Shown: positions 1-9,997 of the stretch, piece after piece | Numbering within the stretch: position 1 is the stretch's first letter | How the letters are laid out: each line of letters opens with the position of its first letter | NCBI RefSeq assembly: GCF_015710975.1 | Contig: NZ_CP049783.1 | Location: forward strand, 3,949,501-4,013,500 | Direction: 5' to 3' | Origin: Paenibacillus polymyxa | GTDB lineage: Bacteria > Bacillota > Bacilli > Paenibacillales > Paenibacillaceae | DNA: 64,000 bases | Position numbers and translations under genes: made by a program | The notes under the pieces: model-generated | Databases searched by the model: none | Told to the model about the DNA's origin: nothing | Seen by the model: only the letters and a program-made list of their open reading frames with translations

Positions 1-2
1 TG

Positions 3-3000
3 CTTGAAACCTGGATCAAGAAGAGAAAATTGGGGAAAATTGCAGAGCTGTGGGTACAGGGGCTAACGATGGACTGGAACAAGCTGTATGGGAACATCAA
101 GCCTCGCCGGATGAGTCTGCCTACCTATCCTTTTGCAAAAGAACGGTGCTGGGCGCCCGAGCTAGACAGTAAGGTTGGCAAAGGTACAACTTCTGTCATG
201 GCTGCAACGATTCATCCTTTGCTGCACCAAAACACCTCCGATTTTTCGGAGCAGCGATTCAGTTCTAGCTTTACAGGCCAGGAGTTTTTCCTGAAGGATC
301 ATGTGGTGAATGGGCGCAAGGTGCTGTCTGGGGCCGCATCCCTTGAAATGGCCCGGGCGGCAGTGGAGCAGTCACTAGGGACGGATGAGGGCGGCCTGGT
401 CGGAATGTGCCTTAAAAACGTGGTTTGGGCACGGCCTATTGCCGTAGAGGATGGCCCAATACAGCTGCATATCGGGCTTTTCCAGAATGAAGATCAAGAA
501 ATTTCATATGAGATTTATGGAAATAACGGAGCCGATGATACAGAACTTATGGTATATAGCTTCGGCAATGCGGTTCGGAGATCAGCGGTGGAGGTTCCTG
601 CATTGAATATTAAAGATTTGCAGGATACATGCAGCAGAAGCTTCCATCCGGCAGCATTGTATAACCTTTTCAGAGAGCTGGGGATTGATTATGGTCCTGG
701 GCATCAGGGGATTGAGATGGTATATGCCGGAGAGGGTCAAGTGCTGGCGAAGCTATCCTTGCCCTCCTCAGTCTCTGACAATCACGGTCAATTTGTCCTG
801 CATCCAAGCATGATTGATTCAGCTTTCCAGGCATCCATAGGCTTGACGCTGGGCTCTCGCGAGATTAAGCCTGCTCTGCCGTATGCCATTCAGGAAGTTG
901 AAATTATAAAACATTGCAGCTCCACCATGTGGGCGCTGATTCGATACAGTGCAGATGGTACAGCAGGAGATAAGGCACAGAAACTAGATATTGACCTGAG
1001 CGACGAAACCGGAGAGATCTGCGTGAGGATAAAGGGTTATTCATCAAGAATTCTGGATATAGACTCTATTCCCACAGACGCGCAGTCCAATTCTGGTACC
1101 TTGATGCTTGAACCCGTGTGGAAAGAGCAGGGAGTTAGCATAGAGGGCGATTTACCTGTATATGATCGCCATGTCGTGATCCTTTGCCAGCCGTCCCAGA
1201 TTTCTCGTGAACAAGTAGAAGCTCAAATAAGCGGCGTAAAGTGCATAATATTGCAACCTGATCAAAACGGAATCGGGGAACAGTTTCAGTATTACGCCGT
1301 TCAGATACTTGAGCTAATACAAAGAATTTTTAGAGAAAAAAACCATGGCAAGGTGTTAATCCAGATTGTTACTAACGACCAGGAGGAGCAGCAGCTTGTA
1401 TCAGGGCTCTCAGGTCTTTTAAAAACCTCCAGAATAGAACATCCAAAACTGGTGGGGCAGTTGATAGAACTTGAACAGGATAAGGCCCCGAATACAATCA
1501 TAGATATTTTAATAGAAAACAGCTGGAGTCCTGGAGACATCCAGATCCGGTATGGGAAAGGTAAACGGTGGATTTTCAGCTGGAACGAGATTCCATTTTC
1601 TCTGGAAACGGCGGACATTCCGTGGAAGGAGAACGGAGTATATCTCATTACCGGCGGTGCCGGTGGCTTGGGACTTATTTTTGCCAAAGAGATTGTAAAT
1701 AAAGTACAAAATGTCGCGTTGATTTTAACGGGCCGTTCCGCGCTGGATGAGGGCAAGCGGGCAGAGATAAAGAAATTGGAGTCATTAGGAGCACGAATAG
1801 CATATAAGCAGGCCGATGTGACCCGGGAGCAGGCGGTGGCTGATTTAATTCGGGAAATAGGGGCAGAATTCGGAAGCCTGAATGGCATCATTCATAGTGC
1901 AGGAGTCATTCGTGACAACCGCATACTTCAAAAAAATAGCGGGGAAATGCTGGAGGTTCTTGCACCCAAAGTTCTAGGGGTAGTGAATTTGGATCAGGCG
2001 AGCAAGCACCTGCCTCTTGACTTCTTCATTCTGTTTTCGTCGGTTGCTGGAGGGCTGGGCAATCAGGGACAGGCGGACTATTCTACCGCTAACGCGTTTA
2101 TGGATGCTTACGCCAGATACCGGAACACATTGACAGGATCGCAACAGCGCCAGGGGCAAACGATATCTATCAATTGGCCACTATGGAAAGAAGGCGGGAT
2201 GCATATTGATGAGGAGACAGAGAAGCTGGTAAAGCAGCACACAGGCATGGGCAGTATTTCAACTTCTTCCGGCATTCAGGCCTTGTACCGTGCCATGCTT
2301 ACGGGTGCTGATCAGGTTATGGTGCTGGAAGGCAATCTCGAAAAAATGAAAAGAGCAATAGGCTTAGATATTCCGGAAACCGGACAGTTTGAAAAGGCGA
2401 CGGGTGCTTCAGCAATTATTTCAGCCATTTCCACGACTGACGGAAATGCCGCGCCGGACCTGCAGGACAAGGTGCAAATCGCCATGATGCAGGCGGTATC
2501 GAAATTGCTGAAAGTCAAGCTTGAAGATATTGATGCCTATGTAGAACTGAGTGAGTATGGCTTCGATTCGATCTTGCTCACGCAATTTGCCAACAACATC
2601 AATCACTTGTATCGGCTTGATCTGACTCCTGCCGTATTCTTTGAATACACTACACTTCATGACTTCTGCAGGTATTTAGTGGACGAATATGCCACCTTGC
2701 TTGGTGAGCAGTTTGTCGTCCAGACCCGGACTGAGCCTGCCGTGCAGAATGAAGAGGATGATAGGGAAGACAGCATCCGCAGTAGACGCCAGCGTTCCCG
2801 ATTTGCAAACGAGAATGTGCTAGCTATGCCGCAACAGACCCAGGCTGGTTCTGAACCTATTGCAATCGTAGGCATAAGCGGCGTCTTTCCCATGGCCCGG
2901 GATGTAGATGAGTTTTGGAAAAATCTTGAGGAAGGCAGGGATTGTATCACTGAAATACCTGAAGATCGCTGGGATTGGAAGGCGTATTACGGTGACCCTG

Positions 3001-6000
3001 CGGAAGAGACCAATAAAACAAACATCAAGTGGGGCGGGTTTATTGACGGGATCTATGAGTTTGACCCTTTATTTTTTGGAATTTCACCGAGGGAAGCTGC
3101 ACTCATGGACCCGCAGCAGCGTCTGTTGATGACTTATATTTGGAAGGCAATTGAAGATGCTGGGATTCCGGCAGCAGGGTTATCTGGAACCCATACAGGT
3201 ATCTTTGCAGGAACCGCAAACAGCGGCTACAGCGGAATGATCTATCAGGGAGATGTGGGTGTGGAGGCGTATTCCTCTAGCGGAATGGCGCCGTCGGTAG
3301 GACCCAATCGTATGAGCTATTTCCTTAATATTCATGGTCCGAGCGAGCCTGTCGAAACTGCCTGCTCCAGTTCGCTGGTGGCCATTCACCGGGCCGTAAA
3401 GGCTATAGAAGATGGAAGCTGCGAAATGGCCATTGCAGGTGGTGTCAATGTGATTATCACACCTGAGCTTCATATCAGTTTCAATAAAGCAGGGATGCTG
3501 TGTGAGGATGGCCGGTGCAAAACCTTCTCTGATCAAGCCAACGGTTATGTGCGTGGTGAAGGGGTAGGCATGGTTTTCCTGAAAAAGCTGAAGGACGCAG
3601 AAAAGGCTGGAGACCATATTTACGGCGTAATCCGAGGCACAGCTGTCAATCATGGTGGCCGGGCTAATTCCCTGACAGCACCTAATCCGAGGGCACAGGC
3701 GGATTTACTGGTAAATGCATATACAAAGGCTGGTATCGACCCAAGAACAGTCTCTTACATTGAGGCCCATGGGACAGGCACCGAGTTGGGTGATCCTATT
3801 GAAATCAACGGACTGAAAGCAGCCTTTAAAGAGCTATATGAGAGTACAAAGGGACCCGGGATCAAAGAGCCCCATTGTGGCCTAGGTTCGGTGAAGACCA
3901 ATGTTGGACATCTGGAGCTGGCTGCCGGAATCGCTGGTGTCATCAAAGTTCTGCTTCAGTTGAAGCATAAAAAGCTTGTTAAAAGCCTTCATTGCGATGC
4001 CATTAATCCCTATATCAAACTTGAAGACAGTCCTTTCTATATCGTCCAGGAGACGAGTGAATGGAAGCAGCAGCAAGATGCTTCTGGGCACAATATTCCT
4101 CGGAGAGCAGGTGTCAGCTCTTTTGGATTCGGCGGCGTCAATGCTCATTTGATCATCGAGGAATATGTTCCGAAAAATCAGGAGAAAGAGCCAGTTACCT
4201 TCAGTGCCCAAAAGCCGGCTATTGTTGTACTGTCAGCCAAGACTGAAGGACAGCTGCAAGATCAGGCACGGCAATTGCTGACTGCAATCCGGGAGCGCCA
4301 GTTCACAGACGGCAGTCTGGGAGATATAGCCTATACCCTGCAGATGGGGCGCGAAGCGATGGAAGAACGTTTGGCCTTCACTGCGGTGTCTCTCTCTGGG
4401 TTAGAGGAGAAGCTAAAGGGATTTGTTGAAGGACGGGAAGGCATCCCTAGCTTATATGTAGGGCAGGCAAAACGCTATAGAGAAGAAAATAGAGACCGGG
4501 GAACACGAGAGGAAGTAGGCACGACGATTGAGGCGTTGGTTAGTGAAAGCAGCTATGGCCAAATCGCACGTCTTTGGGTAAAAGGCGCGGTTTTTGACTG
4601 GGACGTGCTGTACGAAAAGCATAAGCCAAACCGTATCAGCCTGCCGACCTATCCTTTTGCCAAAGAACGATATTGCGTAACCGATACCAATAACCTGAGT
4701 GGAGCAAACGATGTTGGGCCAAAGCAGGAGAAGTCAGCCATCATTCATCCTTTGCTTCAGCGCAATACGTCCGATATTTATGGACTTCAGTTCAGCTCCA
4801 CATTTACGGGAAGAGAATTTTTCCTCGCTGACCATGTGATCAAGGGACAGAAGCTTTTGCCTGGAGTGGCCTTCCTTGAAATGGCGCGAGCGGCAGTAGA
4901 GCAAGTCGCTACATCTTCGGAAGAAAGTCGGATTTGTGTTCGTTTAAAAGATGTATTATGGCTCCGGCCTGTGGTAGCTGGGGAGCGGCCGATTGCTATA
5001 AATATCGGGCTCTACCCGCAAGACGGAGAAATTGTCTATGAAATCTACAGCAAGTCTGAATCACTGGATACAGAGTTAGTTGTGCATAGCGAAGGCAGCG
5101 CAGCAATTGCTCCGTTGGCTGAGATTCCTGCCATAGATATTGAAGCACTGCTGGAGCAGTGCAATCTGGGTACCTATTCATCCCAGCAGTGTTATGAGGC
5201 GTTTGCAGCCATGCAGGTTTCCTATGGGCCAGGGCATCAAGCAATTGAAAAGATCTACACTGGCGTGGATCAGGTACTTGCCAAATTGTCCTTGCCTACC
5301 TCTGTTTACCAGACCATGGGACAGTTTGTGATGCATCCTAGCTTGATGGATTCCGCTTTGCAGGCGTCCATAGGCCTGATGATGGACACATACGGCGCTG
5401 CCATGTCTGACGGTAAAGCTTCTATAAAGTCAAAGCCGGCTTTACCGTTTGCTGTGGAAGAGCTTGAGGTGTTTAGTGGCTGCACATCAGAGATGTGGGC
5501 TTGGGTCCGTAATCGTGAAGGCAGCAGACAGGATGGTCCAGTGCAAAAGCTGGATATTGATTTGTGCGACATGCAGGGGAATGTTTGTGTAAGCATGAAG
5601 GGCTTCTCATCACGAATTGCAGAAGGAGGAACAGGGGGCTCAGATGAATTGACGCTATCTGAGACTTTGATGCTTGAGCCTGTATGGGAGGAACAAGCCC
5701 TTGTCTCGGGAGGAACAGCACCTGAATATCGGCAGCATTTGGTCATTTTATGTGAACCAGCACATATTTCCGGGGAAATGATTGAATCACAGATGAACGG
5801 GGTGCATTGTCTTATCCTGCAATCCGAAGAGGAAAGCATGGATGCACGCTTTAGAACTTATGCAGCACAGGTGTTTGAGCAAATTCAACAGGTGCTCAAA
5901 ACCCAATCCAAACACAAAACATTGGTTCAGCTTATCATTCCGGTACAGGATCACAGACAGGTATTCTCTGGACTTTACGGACTCTTACAAACAGCACAGC

Positions 6001-9000
6001 TTGAGAATCCCACACTAGTGGGCCAACTGATCGAAGTGGATATGGAGGAAGATGCAGCAGGTATTATAAATATCCTGCAAGAAAATAGCCGCAACTTCAT
6101 GAGTTCACATATCCGCTACCAGTGGGGCAGACGATATGCTGCCGCATGGACGGAAATCAAATCCTCGCAGGAAGTGAACCGTATTCCTTGGAAGGACAAA
6201 GGGGTTTATTTGATTACTGGCGGAACCGGCAGCCTTGGTTTGATTCTGGCTGAAGAAATGGCACGACAGGCTAAAGATGTCGCGTTAATTCTCGTCGGAC
6301 GATCTATACTCCGTGGTCACATCAAAGCAAGGATTGAGGAAATAGAGGCTCTAGGAGCAAGAGTCGTATTTCGGCAGGCCGATGTCGACGATAACAGAGC
6401 GGTTGAGGATTTGGTTCGGGATATTCGGGAAGAGTTTGGGAAACTGGACGGGATTATTCACGGTGCAGGAGTAACCAGCGATAATTTTATGATTAAAAAA
6501 ACAGAAGAGGAATTGCAGAAAGTATTGGCGCCAAAGGTTACAGGATTAACGAATCTGGACCAGGCCTGCAAGGATATTCCGCTGGACTTTTTCATTCTAT
6601 TTTCATCTGTTGCAGGCAGTCTTGGGAATATAGGACAGGCTGACTATGCTGCTGCCAATGCCTTTATGGATGCCTATGCCAGATATCGCAATACACTTGT
6701 AGAACAGAAACAACGTTATGGGCAGACGCTTTCAATCAACTGGCCGCTCTGGAAGGAAGGCGGAATGCGTATTGATAGTGAAACGGAACAAATCATGGAG
6801 GAAATGGGGATGTTCGCTATGGGGACCGACACAGGAATGCGGGCTTTGTACCAGAGTCTGGCTTCTGGAAAAGATCAAGTCATGGTATTAGAAGGGCATG
6901 CCAGCCAGCTCAGAGAAACGCTCCTGCAGCAGCCATCCCTGAATCAGGTTGAAGATGCCTCCTCTATGATCATGGAGAGCAGAAAGGAGCCTGGAATCGG
7001 TCAAGACCTGCTTGTCGAAAAAGCTGCAAATTATTTAAAGCAATTGCTCGCAACATCCATCAGACTGCCAGCAAGGCAGATTGAAGCCGATGCCCCTATG
7101 GAGAAGTATGGAATTGACTCTATTATGATCAGACAACTGACACGTGAATTGGAGAAAACATTCGGTACATTACCCAAAACGTTGTTTTTTGAATACCAGA
7201 GTATCCGGGAACTCACCCAATATTTTCTTGAAGTTCACCAGAAGCAGCTGATTCAACTGCTTGGAATGGAGGAAGAGGTCAACGCCGTCCAAGCGTTTAC
7301 GTCTTCCACTGTGAAAGAGAACCCGGAAAGGCCGCTTTCCAGCAGCCGAAGACAAGCTCGTGAAATGCCGGCTCAGGCAAAATTGCTGGATCAGAAAAAA
7401 CTCCAACCGCAGCCGGAAGCAGCAGGTGGTACGGGGGATATTGCTATTATCGGCTTGTCAGGCATGTATCCTGAGGCCGAGAATGTTGAGGAATTCTGGA
7501 ACAATCTGCGTAATGGAAAGGACTGCATTACGGAAATTCCCAAAGAGCGCTGGGATCACAGCATATACTTTGACGAGGAAGGGAACAAGTCTGGAAAAGC
7601 TTACAGCAAGTGGGGAGGCTTTATCAAAGGCGTGGATCAATTTGATCCGAAGTTTTTCAACATTTCTCCTAGGGAAGCAGAAATCATCGATCCACAGGAG
7701 CGCTTGTTTCTGAAATGCGTCTATGAAACGATCGAGGATGCAGGTTATACACGGGAAGGGCTTGGACTGGAAAGGAATGTAGGCGTTTTTGTCGGCGTTA
7801 TGTACGAAGAATATCAGCTTTACGGGGCGCAGGAGCAGGCTAGAGGCAAAATGATTGCCGTTCCGGGGAATCCAGCCTCCATTGCAAACCGTGTTTCTTA
7901 TTTCTGTAATTTCCACGGACCAAGCATGGCTGTGGATACGATGTGCTCATCCTCATTGACGACCATACATCTTGCCTGCCAGAGCTTACAGCAAGACGAG
8001 TGTGAGCTTGCCGTTGCTGGCGGTGTCAATGTCTCCATTCATCCGAACAAATACCTGATGCTTGGGCAGGGAAGATTCGTATCAAGCAAGGGACGATGCG
8101 AAAGCTTCGGAGAAGGCGGAGATGGGTATGTGCCGGGTGAAGGTGTAGGGGCCGTGTTGCTCAAACCGCTGACCAAAGCAATAGCAGACGGCGATCACAT
8201 ATACGGGGTCATCAAGGGAACCGCTGTGAACCACGGCGGGAAGACCAATGGCTTTTCAGTTCCAAATCCTAAAGCGCAGGCTAGTGTAATTGGAAGGGTC
8301 TTTAAGAAAGCTGGTATAAACCCCAGAACAATCAGTTACATTGAAGCACACGGCACCGGGACATCTTTAGGTGATCCCATTGAAATCGCTGGATTGCAAA
8401 AGGTTTTCCAGGAATACACGGAAGACACCCAGTTCTGCGCCATTGGTTCGGCAAAATCCAATATAGGGCATTGCGAGAGTGCAGCAGGGATTGCAGGAGT
8501 GACTAAGGTGCTCCTGCAGCTCAAATACGGACAGATCGCACCTTCGCTGCATTCCAGCACACTCAACCCGAATATCGACTTTAGCAATAGTCCTTTTTTA
8601 GTTCAGCAGGAGCTTGAAGAGTGGAAAAGACCAGTCGTCACGATAAATGGGAAGACCGTTGAATACCCGAGAATTGCAGGTATTTCCTCTTTCGGCGCCG
8701 GAGGCTCCAACGCCCATGTGCTTATTGAGGAATACATCCCTGAGGTACAGGAGACTAGACAAGCTCCTAGGATATTGCAAAACCCGGCCATAGTCGTGCT
8801 GTCAGCCAAAAATCAGGAGCGATTGTACGAGCAGGTGCAAAGATTGCTTTCTGCACTCAGAGCGCCGGAATACGCGGATGCCAGTTTGGGGGATATAGCA
8901 TTTACCCTTCAGGTGGGACGGGAAGCTATGGAGGAACGGTTAGCAGTCATAGCTAAGTCTACGACGGAGCTTGAAGGAAAGCTGGAGAGCTTCCTTGCGG

Positions 9001-9947
9001 GGAATGAGGAAATCGACGGACTCTATTCGGGTCAGGCAAAGAAAAATAAAGATATTCTGACGGTTCTTGAAGCAGACGAGGACATGGAACAATTGGTGGA
9101 TATCTGGATAAGCAAGAGCAAGTATACAAAGCTGGCAGAGCTGTGGGTTCAGGGACTACTATTCGATTGGAACAGGCTTTACGGAAAGGTTAGACCTCAT
9201 CGGATGAGTCTGCCAACCTATCCATTTGCCAAGGAAAGCTATTGGATCTCTACGTTTGGAAGCCAGTCCAAGGAAGTCAAGACGGAGCTCCCTGTAGTTG
9301 ATATTCCAGCACAAAAGCAAGAGCCCGTTGTTTTCAGCCCTCCTACTGCCAACGCTAATGTGCAGGTACAGACATTGGCAAAGGTACCTGAAAAGCCGCA
9401 GGGTATTTTGCTGCGCTCAGTCTCTGATATCGAGAAGGTAGCCGACGCACCCAAAAAGGCAGCTAAGCCTGCAGAATTGAAGCCTGCTCCCCCGCAGCCT
9501 AAACCTATCAATTCTACACCGCAGCCCGCTGTCAGGGATGAGGCCAAGCGACCTGCTAACGGACCTACGGCTGTACGGGTGGATGCGTTGGAGAAAGAGC
9601 TAATTGAAAGTCTTGCGAAATCCTTGAGTATGGATGAAAAGGATATTGGCCGAGACGATAAATTTATCGATATGGGACTGGATTCTATTATAGGCGTAGA
9701 GTGGGTACAGGACGTGAATAAACGGTTTGGAACGGCTATTTCAGCAACCAGAGTATATGACTATCCTAACATCAAAGAATTTTCCAAATATTTAGCAAAG
9801 GAATTAAGCAAATCGGCGGGAGCCTCAAACCAAGTACCTGTAGAGTCAACTTCTACGCAGCCCATGCAAGCGTTGATCCAGAAGGTGCTGCAAGGTGAAT
9901 TAAATGTTGAGCAGGCCGATCAGTTGTTCAAGCAATTACACTCGTAA
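3..9947 (+). CDS. trans-AT polyketide synthase, 5' end outside the window (DH-KR-ACP, KS-DH-KR-ACP, KS-ACP)
   Basis: The reading frame is open to the left edge and the first codons match a post-KS linker, so the start lies upstream; the TTG at 30 is not the real start. Residues counted from base 30. Order: DH 61-330 (His91 in HVVNGRKVLS, where the usual final Pro is Ser; Asp263); KR 360-770 (TGGAGGLG near 540, Tyr near 684); ACP 812-890 (GFDSI); KS 941-1380 (Cys1112 in TACSSS, EAHGTGT, KTNVGH); DH 1571-1840 (HVIKGQKLLP, Asp near 1772); KR near 1880-2280 (TGGTGSLG); ACP 2325-2405 (GIDSI); KS 2470-2902 (Cys2639 in DTMCSSS, EAHGTGT, KSNIGH); Pro-rich linker; ACP 3184-3265 (GLDSI); C-terminal helix 3278-3305. 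No AT domain is present, so malonyl units must come from a separate AT. The last ACP has Trp six residues after the phosphopantetheine Ser, the mark of beta-branching ACPs. Both complete reductive modules should give double bonds; the KS-ACP module leaves a beta-keto group. Confidence 0.95.
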   Translation, partial: LETWIKKRKLGKIAELWVQGLTMDWNKLYGNIKPRRMSLPTYPFAKERCWAPELDSKVGKGTTSVMAATIHPLLHQNTSDFSEQRFSSSFTGQEFFLKDHVVNGRKVLSGAASLEMARAAVEQSLGTDEGGLVGMCLKNVVWARPIAVEDGPIQLHIGLFQNEDQEISYEIYGNNGADDTELMVYSFGNAVRRSAVEVPALNIKDLQDTCSRSFHPAALYNLFRELGIDYGPGHQGIEMVYAGEGQVLAKLSLPSSVSDNHGQFVLHPSMIDSAFQASIGLTLGSREIKPALPYAIQEVEIIKHCSSTMWALIRYSADGTAGDKAQKLDIDLSDETGEICVRIKGYSSRILDIDSIPTDAQSNSGTLMLEPVWKEQGVSIEGDLPVYDRHVVILCQPSQISREQVEAQISGVKCIILQPDQNGIGEQFQYYAVQILELIQRIFREKNHGKVLIQIVTNDQEEQQLVSGLSGLLKTSRIEHPKLVGQLIELEQDKAPNTIIDILIENSWSPGDIQIRYGKGKRWIFSWNEIPFSLETADIPWKENGVYLITGGAGGLGLIFAKEIVNKVQNVALILTGRSALDEGKRAEIKKLESLGARIAYKQADVTREQAVADLIREIGAEFGSLNGIIHSAGVIRDNRILQKNSGEMLEVLAPKVLGVVNLDQASKHLPLDFFILFSSVAGGLGNQGQADYSTANAFMDAYARYRNTLTGSQQRQGQTISINWPLWKEGGMHIDEETEKLVKQHTGMGSISTSSGIQALYRAMLTGADQVMVLEGNLEKMKRAIGLDIPETGQFEKATGASAIISAISTTDGNAAPDLQDKVQIAMMQAVSKLLKVKLEDIDAYVELSEYGFDSILLTQFANNINHLYRLDLTPAVFFEYTTLHDFCRYLVDEYATLLGEQFVVQTRTEPAVQNEEDDREDSIRSRRQRSRFANENVLAMPQQTQAGSEPIAIVGISGVFPMARDVDEFWKNLEEGRDCITEIPEDRWDWKAYYGDPAEETNKTNIKWGGFIDGIYEFDPLFFGISPREAALMDPQQRLLMTYIWKAIEDAGIPAAGLSGTHTGIFAGTANSGYSGMIYQGDVGVEAYSSSGMAPSVGPNRMSYFLNIHGPSEPVETACSSSLVAIHRAVKAIEDGSCEMAIAGGVNVIITPELHISFNKAGMLCEDGRCKTFSDQANGYVRGEGVGMVFLKKLKDAEKAGDHIYGVIRGTAVNHGGRANSLTAPNPRAQADLLVNAYTKAGIDPRTVSYIEAHGTGTELGDPIEINGLKAAFKELYESTKGPGIKEPHCGLGSVKTNVGHLELAAGIAGVIKVLLQLKHKKLVKSLHCDAINPYIKLEDSPFYIVQETSEWKQQQDASGHNIPRRAGVSSFGFGGVNAHLIIEEYVPKNQEKEPVTFSAQKPAIVVLSAKTEGQLQDQARQLLTAIRERQFTDGSLGDIAYTLQMGREAMEERLAFTAVSLSGLEEKLKGFVEGREGIPSLYVGQAKRYREENRDRGTREEVGTTIEALVSESSYGQIARLWVKGAVFDWDVLYEKHKPNRISLPTYPFAKERYCVTDTNNLSGANDVGPKQEKSAIIHPLLQRNTSDIYGLQFSSTFTGREFFLADHVIKGQKLLPGVAFLEMARAAVEQVATSSEESRICVRLKDVLWLRPVVAGERPIAINIGLYPQDGEIVYEIYSKSESLDTELVVHSEGSAAIAPLAEIPAIDIEALLEQCNLGTYSSQQCYEAFAAMQVSYGPGHQAIEKIYTGVDQVLAKLSLPTSVYQTMGQFVMHPSLMDSALQASIGLMMDTYGAAMSDGKASIKSKPALPFAVEELEVFSGCTSEMWAWVRNREGSRQDGPVQKLDIDLCDMQGNVCVSMKGFSSRIAEGGTGGSDELTLSETLMLEPVWEEQALVSGGTAPEYRQHLVILCEPAHISGEMIESQMNGVHCLILQSEEESMDARFRTYAAQVFEQIQQVLKTQSKHKTLVQLIIPVQDHRQVFSGLYGLLQTAQLENPTLVGQLIEVDMEEDAAGIINILQENSRNFMSSHIRYQWGRRYAAAWTEIKSSQEVNRIPWKDKGVYLITGGTGSLGLILAEEMARQAKDVALILVGRSILRGHIKARIEEIEALGARVVFRQADVDDNRAVEDLVRDIREEFGKLDGIIHGAGVTSDNFMIKKTEEELQKVLAPKVTGLTNLDQACKDIPLDFFILFSSVAGSLGNIGQADYAAANAFMDAYARYRNTLVEQKQRYGQTLSINWPLWKEGGMRIDSETEQIMEEMGMFAMGTDTGMRALYQSLASGKDQVMVLEGHASQLRETLLQQPSLNQVEDASSMIMESRKEPGIGQDLLVEKAANYLKQLLATSIRLPARQIEADAPMEKYGIDSIMIRQLTRELEKTFGTLPKTLFFEYQSIRELTQYFLEVHQKQLIQLLGMEEEVNAVQAFTSSTVKENPERPLSSSRRQAREMPAQAKLLDQKKLQPQPEAAGGTGDIAIIGLSGMYPEAENVEEFWNNLRNGKDCITEIPKERWDHSIYFDEEGNKSGKAYSKWGGFIKGVDQFDPKFFNISPREAEIIDPQERLFLKCVYETIEDAGYTREGLGLERNVGVFVGVMYEEYQLYGAQEQARGKMIAVPGNPASIANRVSYFCNFHGPSMAVDTMCSSSLTTIHLACQSLQQDECELAVAGGVNVSIHPNKYLMLGQGRFVSSKGRCESFGEGGDGYVPGEGVGAVLLKPLTKAIADGDHIYGVIKGTAVNHGGKTNGFSVPNPKAQASVIGRVFKKAGINPRTISYIEAHGTGTSLGDPIEIAGLQKVFQEYTEDTQFCAIGSAKSNIGHCESAAGIAGVTKVLLQLKYGQIAPSLHSSTLNPNIDFSNSPFLVQQELEEWKRPVVTINGKTVEYPRIAGISSFGAGGSNAHVLIEEYIPEVQETRQAPRILQNPAIVVLSAKNQERLYEQVQRLLSALRAPEYADASLGDIAFTLQVGREAMEERLAVIAKSTTELEGKLESFLAGNEEIDGLYSGQAKKNKDILTVLEADEDMEQLVDIWISKSKYTKLAELWVQGLLFDWNRLYGKVRPHRMSLPTYPFAKESYWISTFGSQSKEVKTELPVVDIPAQKQEPVVFSPPTANANVQVQTLAKVPEKPQGILLRSVSDIEKVADAPKKAAKPAELKPAPPQPKPINSTPQPAVRDEAKRPANGPTAVRVDALEKELIESLAKSLSMDEKDIGRDDKFIDMGLDSIIGVEWVQDVNKRFGTAISATRVYDYPNIKEFSKYLAKELSKSAGASNQVPVESTSTQPMQALIQKVLQGELNVEQADQLFKQLHS

Positions 9948-9983
9948 ATTGCCGACACGATATTCGTCCTATTTCATACGGCT

Positions 9984-9989
9984 AGGAGG
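9984..9989 (+). promoter_or_regulatory. ribosome binding site of the second PKS gene
   Basis: AGGAGG lies eight bases before the ATG at 9998 and fixes that start. The gap from the previous stop is only 50 bases with no terminator, so the PKS genes are probably one transcript. Confidence 0.85.
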
Positions 9990-9997
9990 GCATTTTT

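Noticed and set aside
1301..1891. Long - strand and off-frame open frames under the PKS genes
   Set aside because: They lie inside strongly supported PKS domains, lack ribosome sites and read as low-complexity mirror peptides.
9240..9560. Separate gene in the Pro-rich stretch near the end of the first synthase
   Set aside because: The Pro/Ala/Lys-rich text is in the PKS frame and is a flexible linker between the KS and the last ACP.
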